Origin: JACNKV01 sp964645915
GTDB lineage: Bacteria > Fidelibacterota > Marinisomatia > Marinisomatales > JACNKV01
Direction of reading: 5' to 3'
Length of the DNA stretch: 24,518 nt
NCBI GenBank assembly: GCA_964645915.1
Contig: CAZYDH010000023.1
Span: 1-24,518, forward strand
The position numbers and the translations under genes were made by a program. Below are positions 1 through 8,810 of the stretch, piece by piece; position 1 is the first letter of the stretch; the number at the start of each line of letters is the position of its first letter. The notes under the pieces are model-generated. The model did no database searches, had not been told where the DNA came from, and saw nothing but the letters and a program-made list of their open reading frames with translations.

Positions 1-1781
1 TCATAGTCAGAAGCAATATCAGGATCTTGCAGTTGCTTCTGAATTGTCTTCTGTTTTGCTTCGAGTTCTTTCAACAATCCTTCAATTTTTCGTAAACGAT
101 TTTTTCGTTTCTTCGATTCACGATAAATTTCTTTTTTAGAACCGGTTTCCAATTTCTTTTTAATAGGTTTTTCTTCAAGGTTCTTTTTAGTTGATGTCTT
201 CCACTCGTAATAATCATAATTGCCGTGATAAATAGTTGTATCTCCACCTACTATTTCAACGGTTAAATGAGTGACAGTATTTAAAAAATGTCTATCATGT
301 GATATACAAACTATGCTCCCGGAATACTCTTTTAAAGCATGTTCAACCACGTTTCTAGATGTCATATCTAAATGATTTGTTGGTTCATCTAATAGTAAAA
401 GGTCTGAGGGTTGAGTAAGAATACATGCAAGAGCTAATCGAGACTTTTCACCTCCGGACAATACAGAAATACGCTTGTCAATTGATTCTCCGGAAAATAA
501 AAAACTTCCAAGAAATGTACGAACCTCCACGTCTGTCCAACCGGAACTTACTTTACGCAGAGATTCGAAAACGGTCTCCTTTGGTTCGAGAGTTTCTAAT
601 TGGTGTTGAGCAAAATATGCAGTTGTTACTCCGGATGTAATATTAAAAACACCATCGGTTGGTTTTTCTACTTCAGCAAGTAGCTTTAGAAGAGTTGATT
701 TTCCGGCTCCATTTGGACCGACCAAACCGATCTTCATTCCTCGCTCTACCTGAAAGTTGAGTTTCTCGTAAACCGTTAAGTTTCCATAGGATTTATCGAC
801 GTCAGATAAGGTAACTAATTTCAGTGGACTGCGTTCAGGTTGGGGAATACGAATATTGATTTGAGTTCTTGATTCATAAGGAATCGGGATCTTTTCCATT
901 CGTTCCAGCATTTTTATCCGGCTCTGAACCTGTACCGCTTTAGTATTTTTATATCGGAATCGTTCTATAAATCGTTCAATTTCCGCAATTTTCTTTTGCT
1001 GGTTATTGTATGCGGCTCGTTGCTGTTCTAATCGAAGCTGTTTTTCTTTTTTGTAATATGTATAATTTCCTGTAAATGAACAAATAGTTTGAGATTCAAT
1101 TTCCCAAATATGCGTAACCGATCGATCTAAGAAGGCGCGATCATGACTGATCAATATAATACCGCTTTTCCATGAGGAGAGGAATTTCTCTAGCCAGATC
1201 GTAGCCTCAAGATCAAGATGGTTTGTGGGTTCATCCATAAAAAGAAAGTCAGGTTCCTGGAGAAGCAATCCTGCTAATACCACCCGCATTCGCCATCCGC
1301 CACTTAATGTCTCGAGCGGTTTTGAAAACTGTTCCGGTTTAAACCCCAACCCACTAAGAATGATCTTGGCTTTATTTTCAAGAGTCCACCCTCCTGCGGT
1401 TTCATACTGTTGATGAAGAGTTCCCAGCTCATCTAATCTTCTTTTATCACTTGGATTTTCAGCAATCTTATGAGTTAAATCGTTGATTGTAAGTTCTAAT
1501 GTTGAAATATCTGAATACGATGAAAGCGCTTCTTGAAGCACCGTCCGTTTTGATGAAACAATAATATCCTGAGGAAGATAACCAATCGTCAGAGATCGAT
1601 GTTTAAGAATGTTTCCGTTATCAGGGGAGTCTTTTCCTAACATCATTCGGATCAATGTGGTTTTTCCGGATCCGTTTGCGCCAATTAACCCAACACGCAT
1701 CCCGGAGGTGAGAGTAAGATTTACAGATTGAAAAAGAACTTTATCAGGAAATTCTTTGGTGATGTTTTCTAAACGAATCAT
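1..1781 (-). CDS. ABC-F family ATP-binding protein, 3' end cut by window edge
   Basis: Soluble twin-ATPase protein of the ABC-F family, whose members act on ribosomes (translation factor or antibiotic protection) and have no membrane domain. The frame is open from an ATG at 1781 to base 1, giving 593 complete codons. First cassette: Walker A GANGSGKT at residues 34-41, signature LSGGW at 159-163, Walker B with DEPTNHLD at 183-190. Second cassette: Walker A GPNGAGKS near residue 355, signature LSGGEKSR near 440, then another DEPTNHLD. Between them lies a charged linker of the kind that reaches the ribosome's P-site tRNA in this family. The last 60 or so residues are Lys/Glu-rich and look like the C-terminal coiled coil of Uup/YheS-type members. 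The family is usually about 600-650 residues, so only a short tail is missing. It is the last visible gene of the minus-strand operon, 62 bases after the kinase gene. The exact subfamily and physiological role cannot be read from sequence. Confidence 0.93.
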   Translation of the reverse strand, partial: MIRLENITKEFPDKVLFQSVNLTLTSGMRVGLIGANGSGKTTLIRMMLGKDSPDNGNILKHRSLTIGYLPQDIIVSSKRTVLQEALSSYSDISTLELTINDLTHKIAENPSDKRRLDELGTLHQQYETAGGWTLENKAKIILSGLGFKPEQFSKPLETLSGGWRMRVVLAGLLLQEPDFLFMDEPTNHLDLEATIWLEKFLSSWKSGIILISHDRAFLDRSVTHIWEIESQTICSFTGNYTYYKKEKQLRLEQQRAAYNNQQKKIAEIERFIERFRYKNTKAVQVQSRIKMLERMEKIPIPYESRTQINIRIPQPERSPLKLVTLSDVDKSYGNLTVYEKLNFQVERGMKIGLVGPNGAGKSTLLKLLAEVEKPTDGVFNITSGVTTAYFAQHQLETLEPKETVFESLRKVSSGWTDVEVRTFLGSFLFSGESIDKRISVLSGGEKSRLALACILTQPSDLLLLDEPTNHLDMTSRNVVEHALKEYSGSIVCISHDRHFLNTVTHLTVEIVGGDTTIYHGNYDYYEWKTSTKKNLEEKPIKKKLETGSKKEIYRESKKRKNRLRKIEGLLKELEAKQKTIQKQLQDPDIASDY

Positions 1782-1843
1782 AAGAAAAGGTGGCTTGAAT
1801 TATTTTCGTTATACTGAAAACAATTAGCAACACTTAAGAAAGC

Positions 1844-2461
1844 CTAAGTGATATGAGATTGAATGTTCTTGATGATATCTTCAAGTGTTTGATGATCTTC
1901 AAAAATGTTAAAATGATCAGTTTCGATTGTGTACACAGGAATATTTTTTATACTTGGGATCCATTTCGTGTACAAAATATTGAGTTGATGTAAATATTCC
2001 GGATCGATTTGATTTTCAAAGTTGCGATTACGTTTATTGATTCGGGTAATAAGTGTGTCTGTCGAGGCTTTCAAATAAATGATGAGATCAGGGACTTTTA
2101 AGAAGGAAGTCATCACTTGAAAAAGCCCCATATAATTGTCAAAATCTCGCTGGGACATTTTCCCGATGTCAAAAAGGTTTTTAGCGAAGATTTTTACATC
2201 TTCGTAAATAGTTCTGTCTTGAATCGTTCCGTTAGCAGTTTCAGTCATAGCAACATGTGTATTAAACCGATGATGAAGAAAGTATATCTGAAGGTTGAAG
2301 CTCCACCGCTCCATGTCATGATAAAAATCATTTAAATACGGGTTATCGATGACCGATTCGAAATAAGGTGTGAATTCCAAACGATCTGCAATGATCTGTG
2401 TAAAGGTTGTTTTTCCGACGCCTATATTTCCGGCAATGCCTATAAATGGTGATTGTTTCAA
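1844..2461 (-). CDS. Deoxynucleoside kinase (dGK/dAK/dCK family)
   Basis: A 205-residue cytoplasmic kinase expected to phosphorylate deoxynucleosides to dNMPs in the salvage pathway. The P-loop GNIGVGKT sits at residues 11-18. E35 in the FESV segment corresponds to the family's catalytic acidic residue. The DRTIYED segment at 82-88 matches the DRS-type motif, and the Arg-rich stretch RINKRNRNFE at 140-149 fits the LID that closes over ATP phosphates. Length is normal for bacterial dNKs. The start codon is TTG, fused to the mtaB stop as TTGA. An AAAGGAAG ribosome site 9 bases upstream supports it, and no ATG lies between that site and the P-loop. Substrate preference (dA, dG, dC or T) cannot be decided from sequence. 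The coupling to mtaB suggests co-translation rather than shared function. Confidence 0.9.
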   Translation of the reverse strand: MKQSPFIGIAGNIGVGKTTFTQIIADRLEFTPYFESVIDNPYLNDFYHDMERWSFNLQIYFLHHRFNTHVAMTETANGTIQDRTIYEDVKIFAKNLFDIGKMSQRDFDNYMGLFQVMTSFLKVPDLIIYLKASTDTLITRINKRNRNFENQIDPEYLHQLNILYTKWIPSIKNIPVYTIETDHFNIFEDHQTLEDIIKNIQSHIT

Positions 2462-3756
2462 CAGCTGATACTTCCTTTCATGGTCGTCTTTGTTATGTCT
2501 TCTAATTTTACCGGAAGGAGTTGGTTAATTAAACGTTTATCTCCCTCAACAGAAGTGAGAATGTAATTATCGGTGTGTCCAAAAACCAAACCACTTTTCA
2601 TATATTCAAACAAAACTGGTCTGACTTTATTCAAATGAGCTTGATGAAACTGGAATTGTTTTTGATCAGAAAGATTGTGCAGTATTTTACTTCTTTCAGA
2701 CTTAACTATTTTTTCCACTTTTGTAGGAAAGGTGGCAGCAAGTGTCTGAGGCCTTTCTGAGTAAGAGAAAACATGAAGGTATGAAATATCCTGTTTGACT
2801 ATAAAATCATAGGTATCTTGAAAATCAGAGTCTGATTCAGTTGGAAAACCGACGATGACATCTGCACCAATTGCCGCTTCCGGAATGTAGGATTTAATCT
2901 GTGAAACTCGTTCAGCAAACAATTCTCGTTTGTATCTACGCTTCATATCTGACAATATTTTATTTGAACCGGATTGAAGTGGAATATGAAAATGAGGAAC
3001 AAATGAGTTTGACTCGCTACAGAAACGGATCATTTCTTCGGTGATCAAATTGGGTTCTATGGATGATATTCGAATCCTGTCTATTCCTTCTAATTGATCT
3101 AATTGTTGGATCAGATCGAAAAAAGACTCGTGGGTGCCCGATCCAAAATCTCCTACATTTACACCGGTAAGTACAATTTCTCGCGCATCACTAACCGCTA
3201 TATTTTCTGCGACCTTAATGGTGTTTTTTACGGTATCACTGCGACTCTTCCCCCTTGCCAAAGGAATGGTACAATATGTGCACGGATAATCGCACCCATC
3301 CTGTACTTTTAAAAATACACGCGTCCGTTCGTTTGTCGAATAAGATGAAATGAACCTGTTATCATTTAAAATGTATTTGTTATAGACTTCGGGAAACTCT
3401 TTCTTTTCAAAAGAATCCAAATGATCCAGCAATTGAAACTTATCTGAATTTCCAAGGACAGCATCCACACCATGGATCGAAGCAGCGCTTTCAGGATTAA
3501 CCTGTGTAAAACACCCAATCAAAATAATATATGCATCCGAGTTGATTCTCTGAGCACGACGGACCGTTTTGCGAACATCTTTATCTGCATTTTTTGTAAC
3601 CGTACACGTATTGATTACGTAGATATCCGCATGGCCCTGAAAAGGAACAATTTTATATCCATGCCTGCTAAAGTCACGGGATAGCGTAGCAGTCTCGGAA
3701 AAATTTAATTTACATCCAAGGGTGTAAAAGGCTACGGATTTAGATTGTGTGCTCAC
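2458..3756 (-). CDS. mtaB: tRNA t6A37 methylthiotransferase MtaB
   Basis: A 432-residue radical-SAM enzyme that converts t6A to ms2t6A at position 37 of tRNAs decoding ANN codons. The N-terminal MTTase domain has its three cluster cysteines at C15 (YTLGCKLN), C51 (NTCTVT) and C82 (GCFTQ). The radical-SAM CxxxCxxC is C155, C159 and C162 (CDYPCTYC). The YTLGCKLN signature and the length favour MtaB over MiaB or RimO. A C-terminal TRAM-like segment follows residue 370. The start used here is GTG at 3756, which leaves only about 10 residues before the first conserved strand. It lies 26 bases after the LolA-like gene and ends in a TTGA overlap with the kinase. No obvious Shine-Dalgarno sequence precedes the GTG, so the start is the least certain part. 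Confidence 0.92.
   Translation of the reverse strand: MSTQSKSVAFYTLGCKLNFSETATLSRDFSRHGYKIVPFQGHADIYVINTCTVTKNADKDVRKTVRRAQRINSDAYIILIGCFTQVNPESAASIHGVDAVLGNSDKFQLLDHLDSFEKKEFPEVYNKYILNDNRFISSYSTNERTRVFLKVQDGCDYPCTYCTIPLARGKSRSDTVKNTIKVAENIAVSDAREIVLTGVNVGDFGSGTHESFFDLIQQLDQLEGIDRIRISSIEPNLITEEMIRFCSESNSFVPHFHIPLQSGSNKILSDMKRRYKRELFAERVSQIKSYIPEAAIGADVIVGFPTESDSDFQDTYDFIVKQDISYLHVFSYSERPQTLAATFPTKVEKIVKSERSKILHNLSDQKQFQFHQAHLNKVRPVLFEYMKSGLVFGHTDNYILTSVEGDKRLINQLLPVKLEDITKTTMKGSISC
2471..2478 (-). promoter_or_regulatory. Ribosome binding site for the TTG-initiated kinase
   Basis: AAAGGAAG on the minus strand lies inside the last codons of mtaB, 9 bases before the TTG at 2461. It is one of the few clear Shine-Dalgarno matches in the window, and it is what decides the non-ATG start of the deoxynucleoside kinase. 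Confidence 0.6.
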
Positions 3757-3782
3757 TTGAAAATATAAAACTTAAATAAAGA

Positions 3783-4559
3783 TTACCAGTCTGTCTCTTC
3801 AAATAATCGATCTTTCAATCCGCGGTTAATTTTATATTTGGAGAATTCCATGGTAATTGTTCCGGCTGTACCGTCTTCGTTAAGTTCTATATCTAATTCT
3901 TTTGCCATCTCTTCAAAACCTTTCTTTTGTCTTCTTTTACCATGTCCCTGGATCGGATCATTCAACGACCAATCTTCCAGCCCCGCCAATCCCAAAGTCA
4001 TTACAGTTTTACTTGGCAGATAGTAGTTATCAACTTTTGAATATTCACTATTGATATCAAAGAAAGTATTATGATCTATGGATGTACTTACATTTTTGAT
4101 TATCCAATGAGTAGTGTCGATGGAGATAGACATTGTTATATCAGGGATCTCAGATAAATCAGACATTGGGATGTGCAAAGAGTCGGGGATTACATTCCCA
4201 AGCAGTTTAATCTCGGAATAATTGTTAGTTTTATTGTCTACATCTATCGAGATGAAACTTAACATATTGAGAAACGGTGTAGGAGACCCTCCAAGCCCGG
4301 TTTTAGGAACAATTGCAAATCCGCGAGATTCGACTTTCACTTTATCCGGAGATTTATAATAAAGCTTAACTTTTTTTCTGGGCATCCGGAATCCAACCAT
4401 ATCCACTGATATTTTCACCTGAACAGTGTAATCATTAATTTGATGAAATCGCGCCAATAAACTATCTTTTACTGATTCAACAGTTAGAGGCTGACTCATA
4501 AGTGTCCCTGATAGAATTATCATACCTATAAACCGATGAATAATCTGTGGAAAGATCAT
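3783..4559 (-). CDS. LolA-like periplasmic outer-membrane lipoprotein-sorting protein
   Basis: A 258-residue exported protein. Residues 1-22 form a signal peptide (hydrophobic FIGMIILSGTLM followed by SQ). The mature part resembles the LolA/LolB-like fold: an amphipathic opening segment (SVKDSLLARFHQINDYTVQV), strands of the type KLYYKSPDKVKVES that are common in LolA relatives, and a C-terminal strand TITMEFSKYKINRGL. Proteins of this fold carry lipoproteins or other hydrophobic ligands across the periplasm. The ATG overlaps the stop of the upstream ABC-2 permease by four bases (ATGA), so the two are probably made together and may work together in envelope lipid or lipoprotein traffic. No lipobox cysteine is seen. 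The assignment rests on fold-like patterns, not catalytic residues, hence moderate confidence in the exact role. Confidence 0.7.
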   Translation of the reverse strand: MIFPQIIHRFIGMIILSGTLMSQPLTVESVKDSLLARFHQINDYTVQVKISVDMVGFRMPRKKVKLYYKSPDKVKVESRGFAIVPKTGLGGSPTPFLNMLSFISIDVDNKTNNYSEIKLLGNVIPDSLHIPMSDLSEIPDITMSISIDTTHWIIKNVSTSIDHNTFFDINSEYSKVDNYYLPSKTVMTLGLAGLEDWSLNDPIQGHGKRRQKKGFEEMAKELDIELNEDGTAGTITMEFSKYKINRGLKDRLFEETDW

Positions 4560-5392
4560 GTTTTAATATCTCGTTTTAAAAAGACCGCAATACTTACTCC
4601 AATAAATCCAGCGGTGTACAATGTAAGGACCCCTAAACTTTTTGCTATCAACCCCCAAGGGATCGGTTCTTTAAAAGCATGAAGCCAAACATTAAAATAC
4701 GTGACAAAAATAAATGGTTCCAATTTGTCAAATAGATCGAGCGGAATTGCAATAACGATATATCCGATCACAATTAGAAACATGGAACCTATAATCGGAC
4801 CGATCCCATTATCAACCATTGATGAGAACATAAAGCATAAACTGGCGACTACCCACATAATAAGAATGGCTAGCGTAAAGGATAGCGCCATCCGAATCAT
4901 CGCCTCGGATTGATCAAAAATCAATATCCCTTTATCAACAACGACTAGATCTCCCATTCCAAGCCATATAGAACCAACTCCAAGACTTAAAAAAGCGATA
5001 AACAAAATCAGGGCGGCTGTATAAATCCATGTGGCAAGTAATTTAGCCATCAGAATTTTTATGCGACTGACACTACGGGTCAGTGTAATACGAAACGTTC
5101 CGGCAGCACCTTCAGCCGCAACCGCGTCACCGGCGGCTAATGTGATCAAGAATGGAATGTGAATCCAAAGAGCATTCATCAGAATATACGTTACCAAGAA
5201 TGCGTTAAAAACGGAACCTGTTACAATAAAACTGTCTCCAATTTGACTAATATAATCTTCATTGATTTTATCACCTCCGTAAGAAAATCCCCAGAGAACA
5301 AACGGCATAGTCACTGCGATCCCTATAAACCCGATATAACTTCGCCAACGACCGGTAATTTTTAATAATTCGTTGTAAACTAAACCAAACAT
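4556..5392 (-). CDS. ABC-2 type transporter permease
   Basis: A 278-residue inner-membrane protein with about six hydrophobic segments, roughly at residues 17-37, 58-85, 117-146, 168-192, 196-222 and 250-272. This is the usual layout of an ABC-2 exporter permease. The N-terminus (MFGLVYNELLKITGRWRSY) is typical of the cytoplasmic amphipathic elbow helix before TM1. The segment AAEGAAGTFRITLTRSVSR between TM2 and TM3 fits the coupling-helix region reported for ABC-2 permeases. It lies 45 bases downstream of the ATPase gene, its evident partner, and overlaps the LolA-like gene by 4 bases. The substrate is unknown; drug, sodium or lipid export are all possible for this family. Confidence 0.85.
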   Translation of the reverse strand: MFGLVYNELLKITGRWRSYIGFIGIAVTMPFVLWGFSYGGDKINEDYISQIGDSFIVTGSVFNAFLVTYILMNALWIHIPFLITLAAGDAVAAEGAAGTFRITLTRSVSRIKILMAKLLATWIYTAALILFIAFLSLGVGSIWLGMGDLVVVDKGILIFDQSEAMIRMALSFTLAILIMWVVASLCFMFSSMVDNGIGPIIGSMFLIVIGYIVIAIPLDLFDKLEPFIFVTYFNVWLHAFKEPIPWGLIAKSLGVLTLYTAGFIGVSIAVFLKRDIKT

Positions 5393-5437
5393 TATTAAAA
5401 TATTTTCTGGTTGTTTTGTAATGGAAGATGGTTGTTT

Positions 5438-6337
5438 TTAATCATGAATTTTAGATAAAAATAGGTCTTCTAATGAAGTCCTCGGAATGATGGCTTCTAC
5501 TTTACAGCCGTTATGTACAAGCAGTTCTGTGAGGTCAGGTAATTTTTCCGAGTGGACATTAACCATAATTGAATCGTCCTTGATTTCTAACCGATGTATC
5601 CAGGGTTGTTTTTTCAGAATTTCAACCGCATTATCAATTGATGAAAGACGGATCTCTGTTACGAACAGATCAGATGTTTTTAGCAGATCATGTATACTCC
5701 CGGCACTGACCAATTTTCCGTGATGGATAATACCCACATGGCTGCATATTTTTTGAACTTCATCTAATAAATGAGTAGATAGAAAGATAGTGATCCCTTC
5801 TGAACTCAATTCGCCGATCAACTCTCTAACCTCTTTCATCCCCTGTGGATCGAGTCCATTTGTTGGTTCATCCAAAATTAATAGTTTTGGATTAGAAAGA
5901 AGCGCTTGAGCAATCCCCAGTCTTTGCCGCATCCCCTGAGAATAATTTTTTATTTTATCTGTAGAACGGTGTGCCAATTTAACTCGGTTCAAAACTTCAT
6001 CTATACGACTAAATTGGATGCCATCCATTCTCGCCAGCATTTTTAAATTTGATTCAGCAGAAAGGTGTTTATAAAAATCTGCACGCTCTGTGAAACTCCC
6101 AACGTTTATCAATGCTTTGTTGTGAAGTTTTTGTACTGACAGTCCGTCAATGATTATTTCTCCAGAATCCGGACGGATAAGGTCAGTCATCATTCGGATC
6201 GTCGTAGATTTACCACTTCCATTTGGTCCTAGAAATCCATAAACAGCACCGACCGGAACTTCAAGGTTCAAGTTGTCAACGGCTTTCAATTTTTTAAATC
6301 GTTTAGATAGGTTGATGGCTTGTAGGGCGAGTGTCAT
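5438..6337 (-). CDS. ABC transporter ATP-binding protein, partner of ABC-2 permease
   Basis: A 299-residue ATPase that should energise the adjacent ABC-2 permease. Walker A GPNGSGKS is at residues 37-44, the signature YSQGMRQR at 132-139, Walker B LLILDEP at 152-158, and the switch histidine in LSTHLLDE at 186-193. The Q-loop position carries SFTERADFY (E84), which follows the E-type Q-loop seen in ABC-2 drug/antibiotic-type exporters. The last 80 residues form a C-terminal accessory domain common in this branch. The start ATG overlaps the tgt stop as ATGA. The downstream gap of 45 bases before the permease is the loosest junction within this transporter set. Confidence 0.92.
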   Translation of the reverse strand: MTLALQAINLSKRFKKLKAVDNLNLEVPVGAVYGFLGPNGSGKSTTIRMMTDLIRPDSGEIIIDGLSVQKLHNKALINVGSFTERADFYKHLSAESNLKMLARMDGIQFSRIDEVLNRVKLAHRSTDKIKNYSQGMRQRLGIAQALLSNPKLLILDEPTNGLDPQGMKEVRELIGELSSEGITIFLSTHLLDEVQKICSHVGIIHHGKLVSAGSIHDLLKTSDLFVTEIRLSSIDNAVEILKKQPWIHRLEIKDDSIMVNVHSEKLPDLTELLVHNGCKVEAIIPRTSLEDLFLSKIHD

Positions 6338-7455
6338 TTCTTGTGTATGCTTAGATAGTGTTTCGCCCAGGATTGAAAACCACCGTCTTCAATTTTCGAC
6401 CGAATGGTTTTCATCAAATGTAAATAGTAAGTAACATTATGAATTGTAGCTAATCGCAGTCCATAGATCTCATTTACAATAAATAAATGACGAAGATATG
6501 CTCTTGAATGATTTGTACAAAGCAGACACGAACAATTCGGGTCAACAACAGAGAAATCATCTTTAAATTTGTTATTCCGCATATTAAGTGTACCGTTCGA
6601 TGTAAATAGTTGTCCATTTCGTGCATTTCGCGTCGGCATCACGCAGTCAAACATATCCACACCGTTCATCACAGATTCCACGAGATCGGCCGGTGTCCCG
6701 ACACCCATCAAGTACCGCGGATGGTCTTTCGGAAGGACGTCATCCATTAGGCTAATTGTATCAAACATGGCATTTTTTTCTTCTCCGACCGCGAGACCCC
6801 CGATGGCAATTCCACATTTCGAAAAAGGGACAACACTTTCTGCGCTTTGCTTACGTAACTTAGGAACAATACCTCCCTGCACAATAGGGAAGAGTGTTTG
6901 TTCCCAAGGATGTAAAGGTGGTGTGTTTTTTAAATAATTGTCACATTGTGCAATCCATTTTGTAGTTCTGTTTACAGCGTTCAGAATGGTTTGATGATCA
7001 GCGTTGCTTGGTGGACATTCATCAAACGCCATAATAATATCCGAACCTAAATGACATTGAATTTCCATTGAAACTTCAGGAGTGAAGAAATGTTTGCTTC
7101 CATTCAAATGAGAACGAAATTCAACGCCCTCGTCGGAGATGCGGTTTAATTTGGCAAGGGAAAATACTTGAAATCCTCCACTGTCTGTCAAGATCGGCTT
7201 TTTCCAATTTGCAAATCCATGCAAACCACCTGCTTGTTGAATTAATGAATGTCCGGGACGTAAATATAAATGGTAAGTATTTCCTAAAATGATCTGAGTA
7301 CCGGCAAGGTCTAATTCTTGAGGTGAAAGTGTTTTTACCGCACCATGCGTCCCCACGGGCATAAAAATGGGTGTTTCAATTTTTCCGTGATCCGTGTGAA
7401 GAATCCCGGTTCTTGCGGAAGTGTTTTTGTCGGATGTGAGTCGTTCAAATTTCAT
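6334..7455 (-). CDS. tgt: Queuine tRNA-ribosyltransferase (tRNA-guanine transglycosylase)
   Basis: A 373-residue cytoplasmic enzyme that swaps guanine-34 for preQ1 in tRNAs with GUN anticodons, the committed tRNA step of queuosine synthesis. Visible family residues: D91 in DSGGFQVFSL (general acid/base), D145 in the AFDEC segment for base recognition, GGLAVGE at 219-225, and the catalytic nucleophile D270 in FDCVMPTRNARNG. The zinc site is C308, C310, C313 (CSCLLC) and H339 (TIHN). Length matches bacterial Tgt. It overlaps radA upstream and the ABC ATPase downstream, each by the four bases ATGA. No preQ1 biosynthesis genes lie nearby. Confidence 0.97.
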   Translation of the reverse strand: MKFERLTSDKNTSARTGILHTDHGKIETPIFMPVGTHGAVKTLSPQELDLAGTQIILGNTYHLYLRPGHSLIQQAGGLHGFANWKKPILTDSGGFQVFSLAKLNRISDEGVEFRSHLNGSKHFFTPEVSMEIQCHLGSDIIMAFDECPPSNADHQTILNAVNRTTKWIAQCDNYLKNTPPLHPWEQTLFPIVQGGIVPKLRKQSAESVVPFSKCGIAIGGLAVGEEKNAMFDTISLMDDVLPKDHPRYLMGVGTPADLVESVMNGVDMFDCVMPTRNARNGQLFTSNGTLNMRNNKFKDDFSVVDPNCSCLLCTNHSRAYLRHLFIVNEIYGLRLATIHNVTYYLHLMKTIRSKIEDGGFQSWAKHYLSIHKK

Positions 7456-8807
7456 TTATTAAAGAGAATATTTAATGCGTCTTGCACGGTTTTAATCCCG
7501 TTGATCTTCATCTTGATAGATTTTGAGGTTAATTGTTTTGCGCTGCTTGAAGGAATAAGCGCTTTTTTAAATCCTAGAGCGGATGCTTCTTTCAATCGTT
7601 TTTCGACATGACTAATCGATCTGACCTCTCCGGCAAGACCCACCTCACCGATCAGAACAATATCAGGATTTACTGGTTTATCCCAAGAGCTGGATGCAAC
7701 AGCAGATAAAATGGCCAAGTCTGCAGCCGGGTCATCGATTTTCATACCACCCACCAAATTGACAAACACATCTCGCGTTCCCATGGGAATGTTCAAGCGT
7801 TTTTCCAAGACCGCAAGCAACATGGATAACCGTCTATAATCAAATCCATTTACATTACGTTGAGGAGTTCCAAAGTTGGCGTTAGAGACAAGCGCTTGGA
7901 CTTCAACAAGAATTGGACGAGTTCCTTCTAATGATGGAAAAACCGTTGTTCCTGCTGAATCAAAGGTTCGCTCTGCTAAAAACAGTTCAGATGGATTGGT
8001 GACTTCGACCATTCCATTTCCGGCCATTTGAAAAACCCCCACCTCGTGTGTTGCGCCAAATCGGTTTTTTACTGATCGTAAAATTCTGTGATCATAGCGA
8101 TCATCCCCTTCCAAATAGAGAACGGTATCAACCATATGCTCTAACATTTTTGGCCCGGCGATTACACCTTCCTTTGTTACATGTCCAATGATGATGACTG
8201 CAACACCCAGCATTTTACAGGTATGCAATAACTGTTGAGTACACTCACGTATTTGTCCTGCAGAGCCGGGCAAAGAATCAACATCATCGCTATACACGGT
8301 TTGAATCGAATCAACAACGACCAGTTCGGGTTTAATGATAGAAATGTGATTTAGGATGCTTTCAATAGAAGTGTTTCCTGAAAGCTCAAGATGGTCAGAC
8401 ATAATGTTAAGTCGACGCGCTCGCATTGCAATTTGTTCTTCACTTTCTTCTGCCGAAACATATAATGATTTCTTTTCAACACCATGAAGAAGCTGTAATG
8501 CTAATGTGGATTTTCCGATGCCAGGATTTCCGCCCAGCAAGATTAGAGACCCCGGAAGAACTCCTCCGCCCAGAACTCTATCTGCCTCGTCAAGCTTAGT
8601 GGGAATTCTGTCTTTTTGATCTGCGTAGAGAATTTCATTTAACGTTGTTCGTTTATCAGGAGTAAATGATTTTCCGCGTGGACGTTTTTTAGATTCTTTG
8701 AATTCGTTTAACGTCCCCCATTCTTTACATGCAGGACATTGTCCATGCCATTTTGGGTAGTCATTTCCACAGGAAGAACAAACAAACACACTTTTTTTAG
8801 ATTTCAT
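7452..8807 (-). CDS. radA: DNA repair / branch-migration protein RadA
   Basis: A 451-residue RecA-like ATPase that helps process recombination intermediates. The N-terminal zinc finger uses C10, C13, C24 and C27 (CSSC, CPAC). Walker A GGNPGIGKS is at residues 92-100. The RadA-specific KNRFG motif is at 247-251, and the C-terminal third (about 290-450) is the Lon-protease-like domain, with MKIDDPAADLAILSA among its typical strings. Length is standard. It begins 3 bases after the stop of the large outer-membrane gene and overlaps tgt by ATGA, so it is firmly within the operon. The ATG directly precedes the zinc finger, leaving no room for a different start. Confidence 0.97.
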   Translation of the reverse strand: MKSKKSVFVCSSCGNDYPKWHGQCPACKEWGTLNEFKESKKRPRGKSFTPDKRTTLNEILYADQKDRIPTKLDEADRVLGGGVLPGSLILLGGNPGIGKSTLALQLLHGVEKKSLYVSAEESEEQIAMRARRLNIMSDHLELSGNTSIESILNHISIIKPELVVVDSIQTVYSDDVDSLPGSAGQIRECTQQLLHTCKMLGVAVIIIGHVTKEGVIAGPKMLEHMVDTVLYLEGDDRYDHRILRSVKNRFGATHEVGVFQMAGNGMVEVTNPSELFLAERTFDSAGTTVFPSLEGTRPILVEVQALVSNANFGTPQRNVNGFDYRRLSMLLAVLEKRLNIPMGTRDVFVNLVGGMKIDDPAADLAILSAVASSSWDKPVNPDIVLIGEVGLAGEVRSISHVEKRLKEASALGFKKALIPSSSAKQLTSKSIKMKINGIKTVQDALNILFNK

Positions 8808-8810
8808 ATT

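Noticed and set aside
1831..1850. CACTTA/TAAGTG hairpin at the end of the deoxynucleoside kinase gene as a terminator
   Set aside because: The stem is only 6 bp with an 8-base loop, overlaps the stop codon, and is not followed by a T-tract on the minus strand; the ABC-F gene follows closely.
6569..6937. 122-codon open frame on the plus strand
   Set aside because: It is antisense to tgt, whose catalytic and zinc residues are all in place; no independent coding signal is seen.
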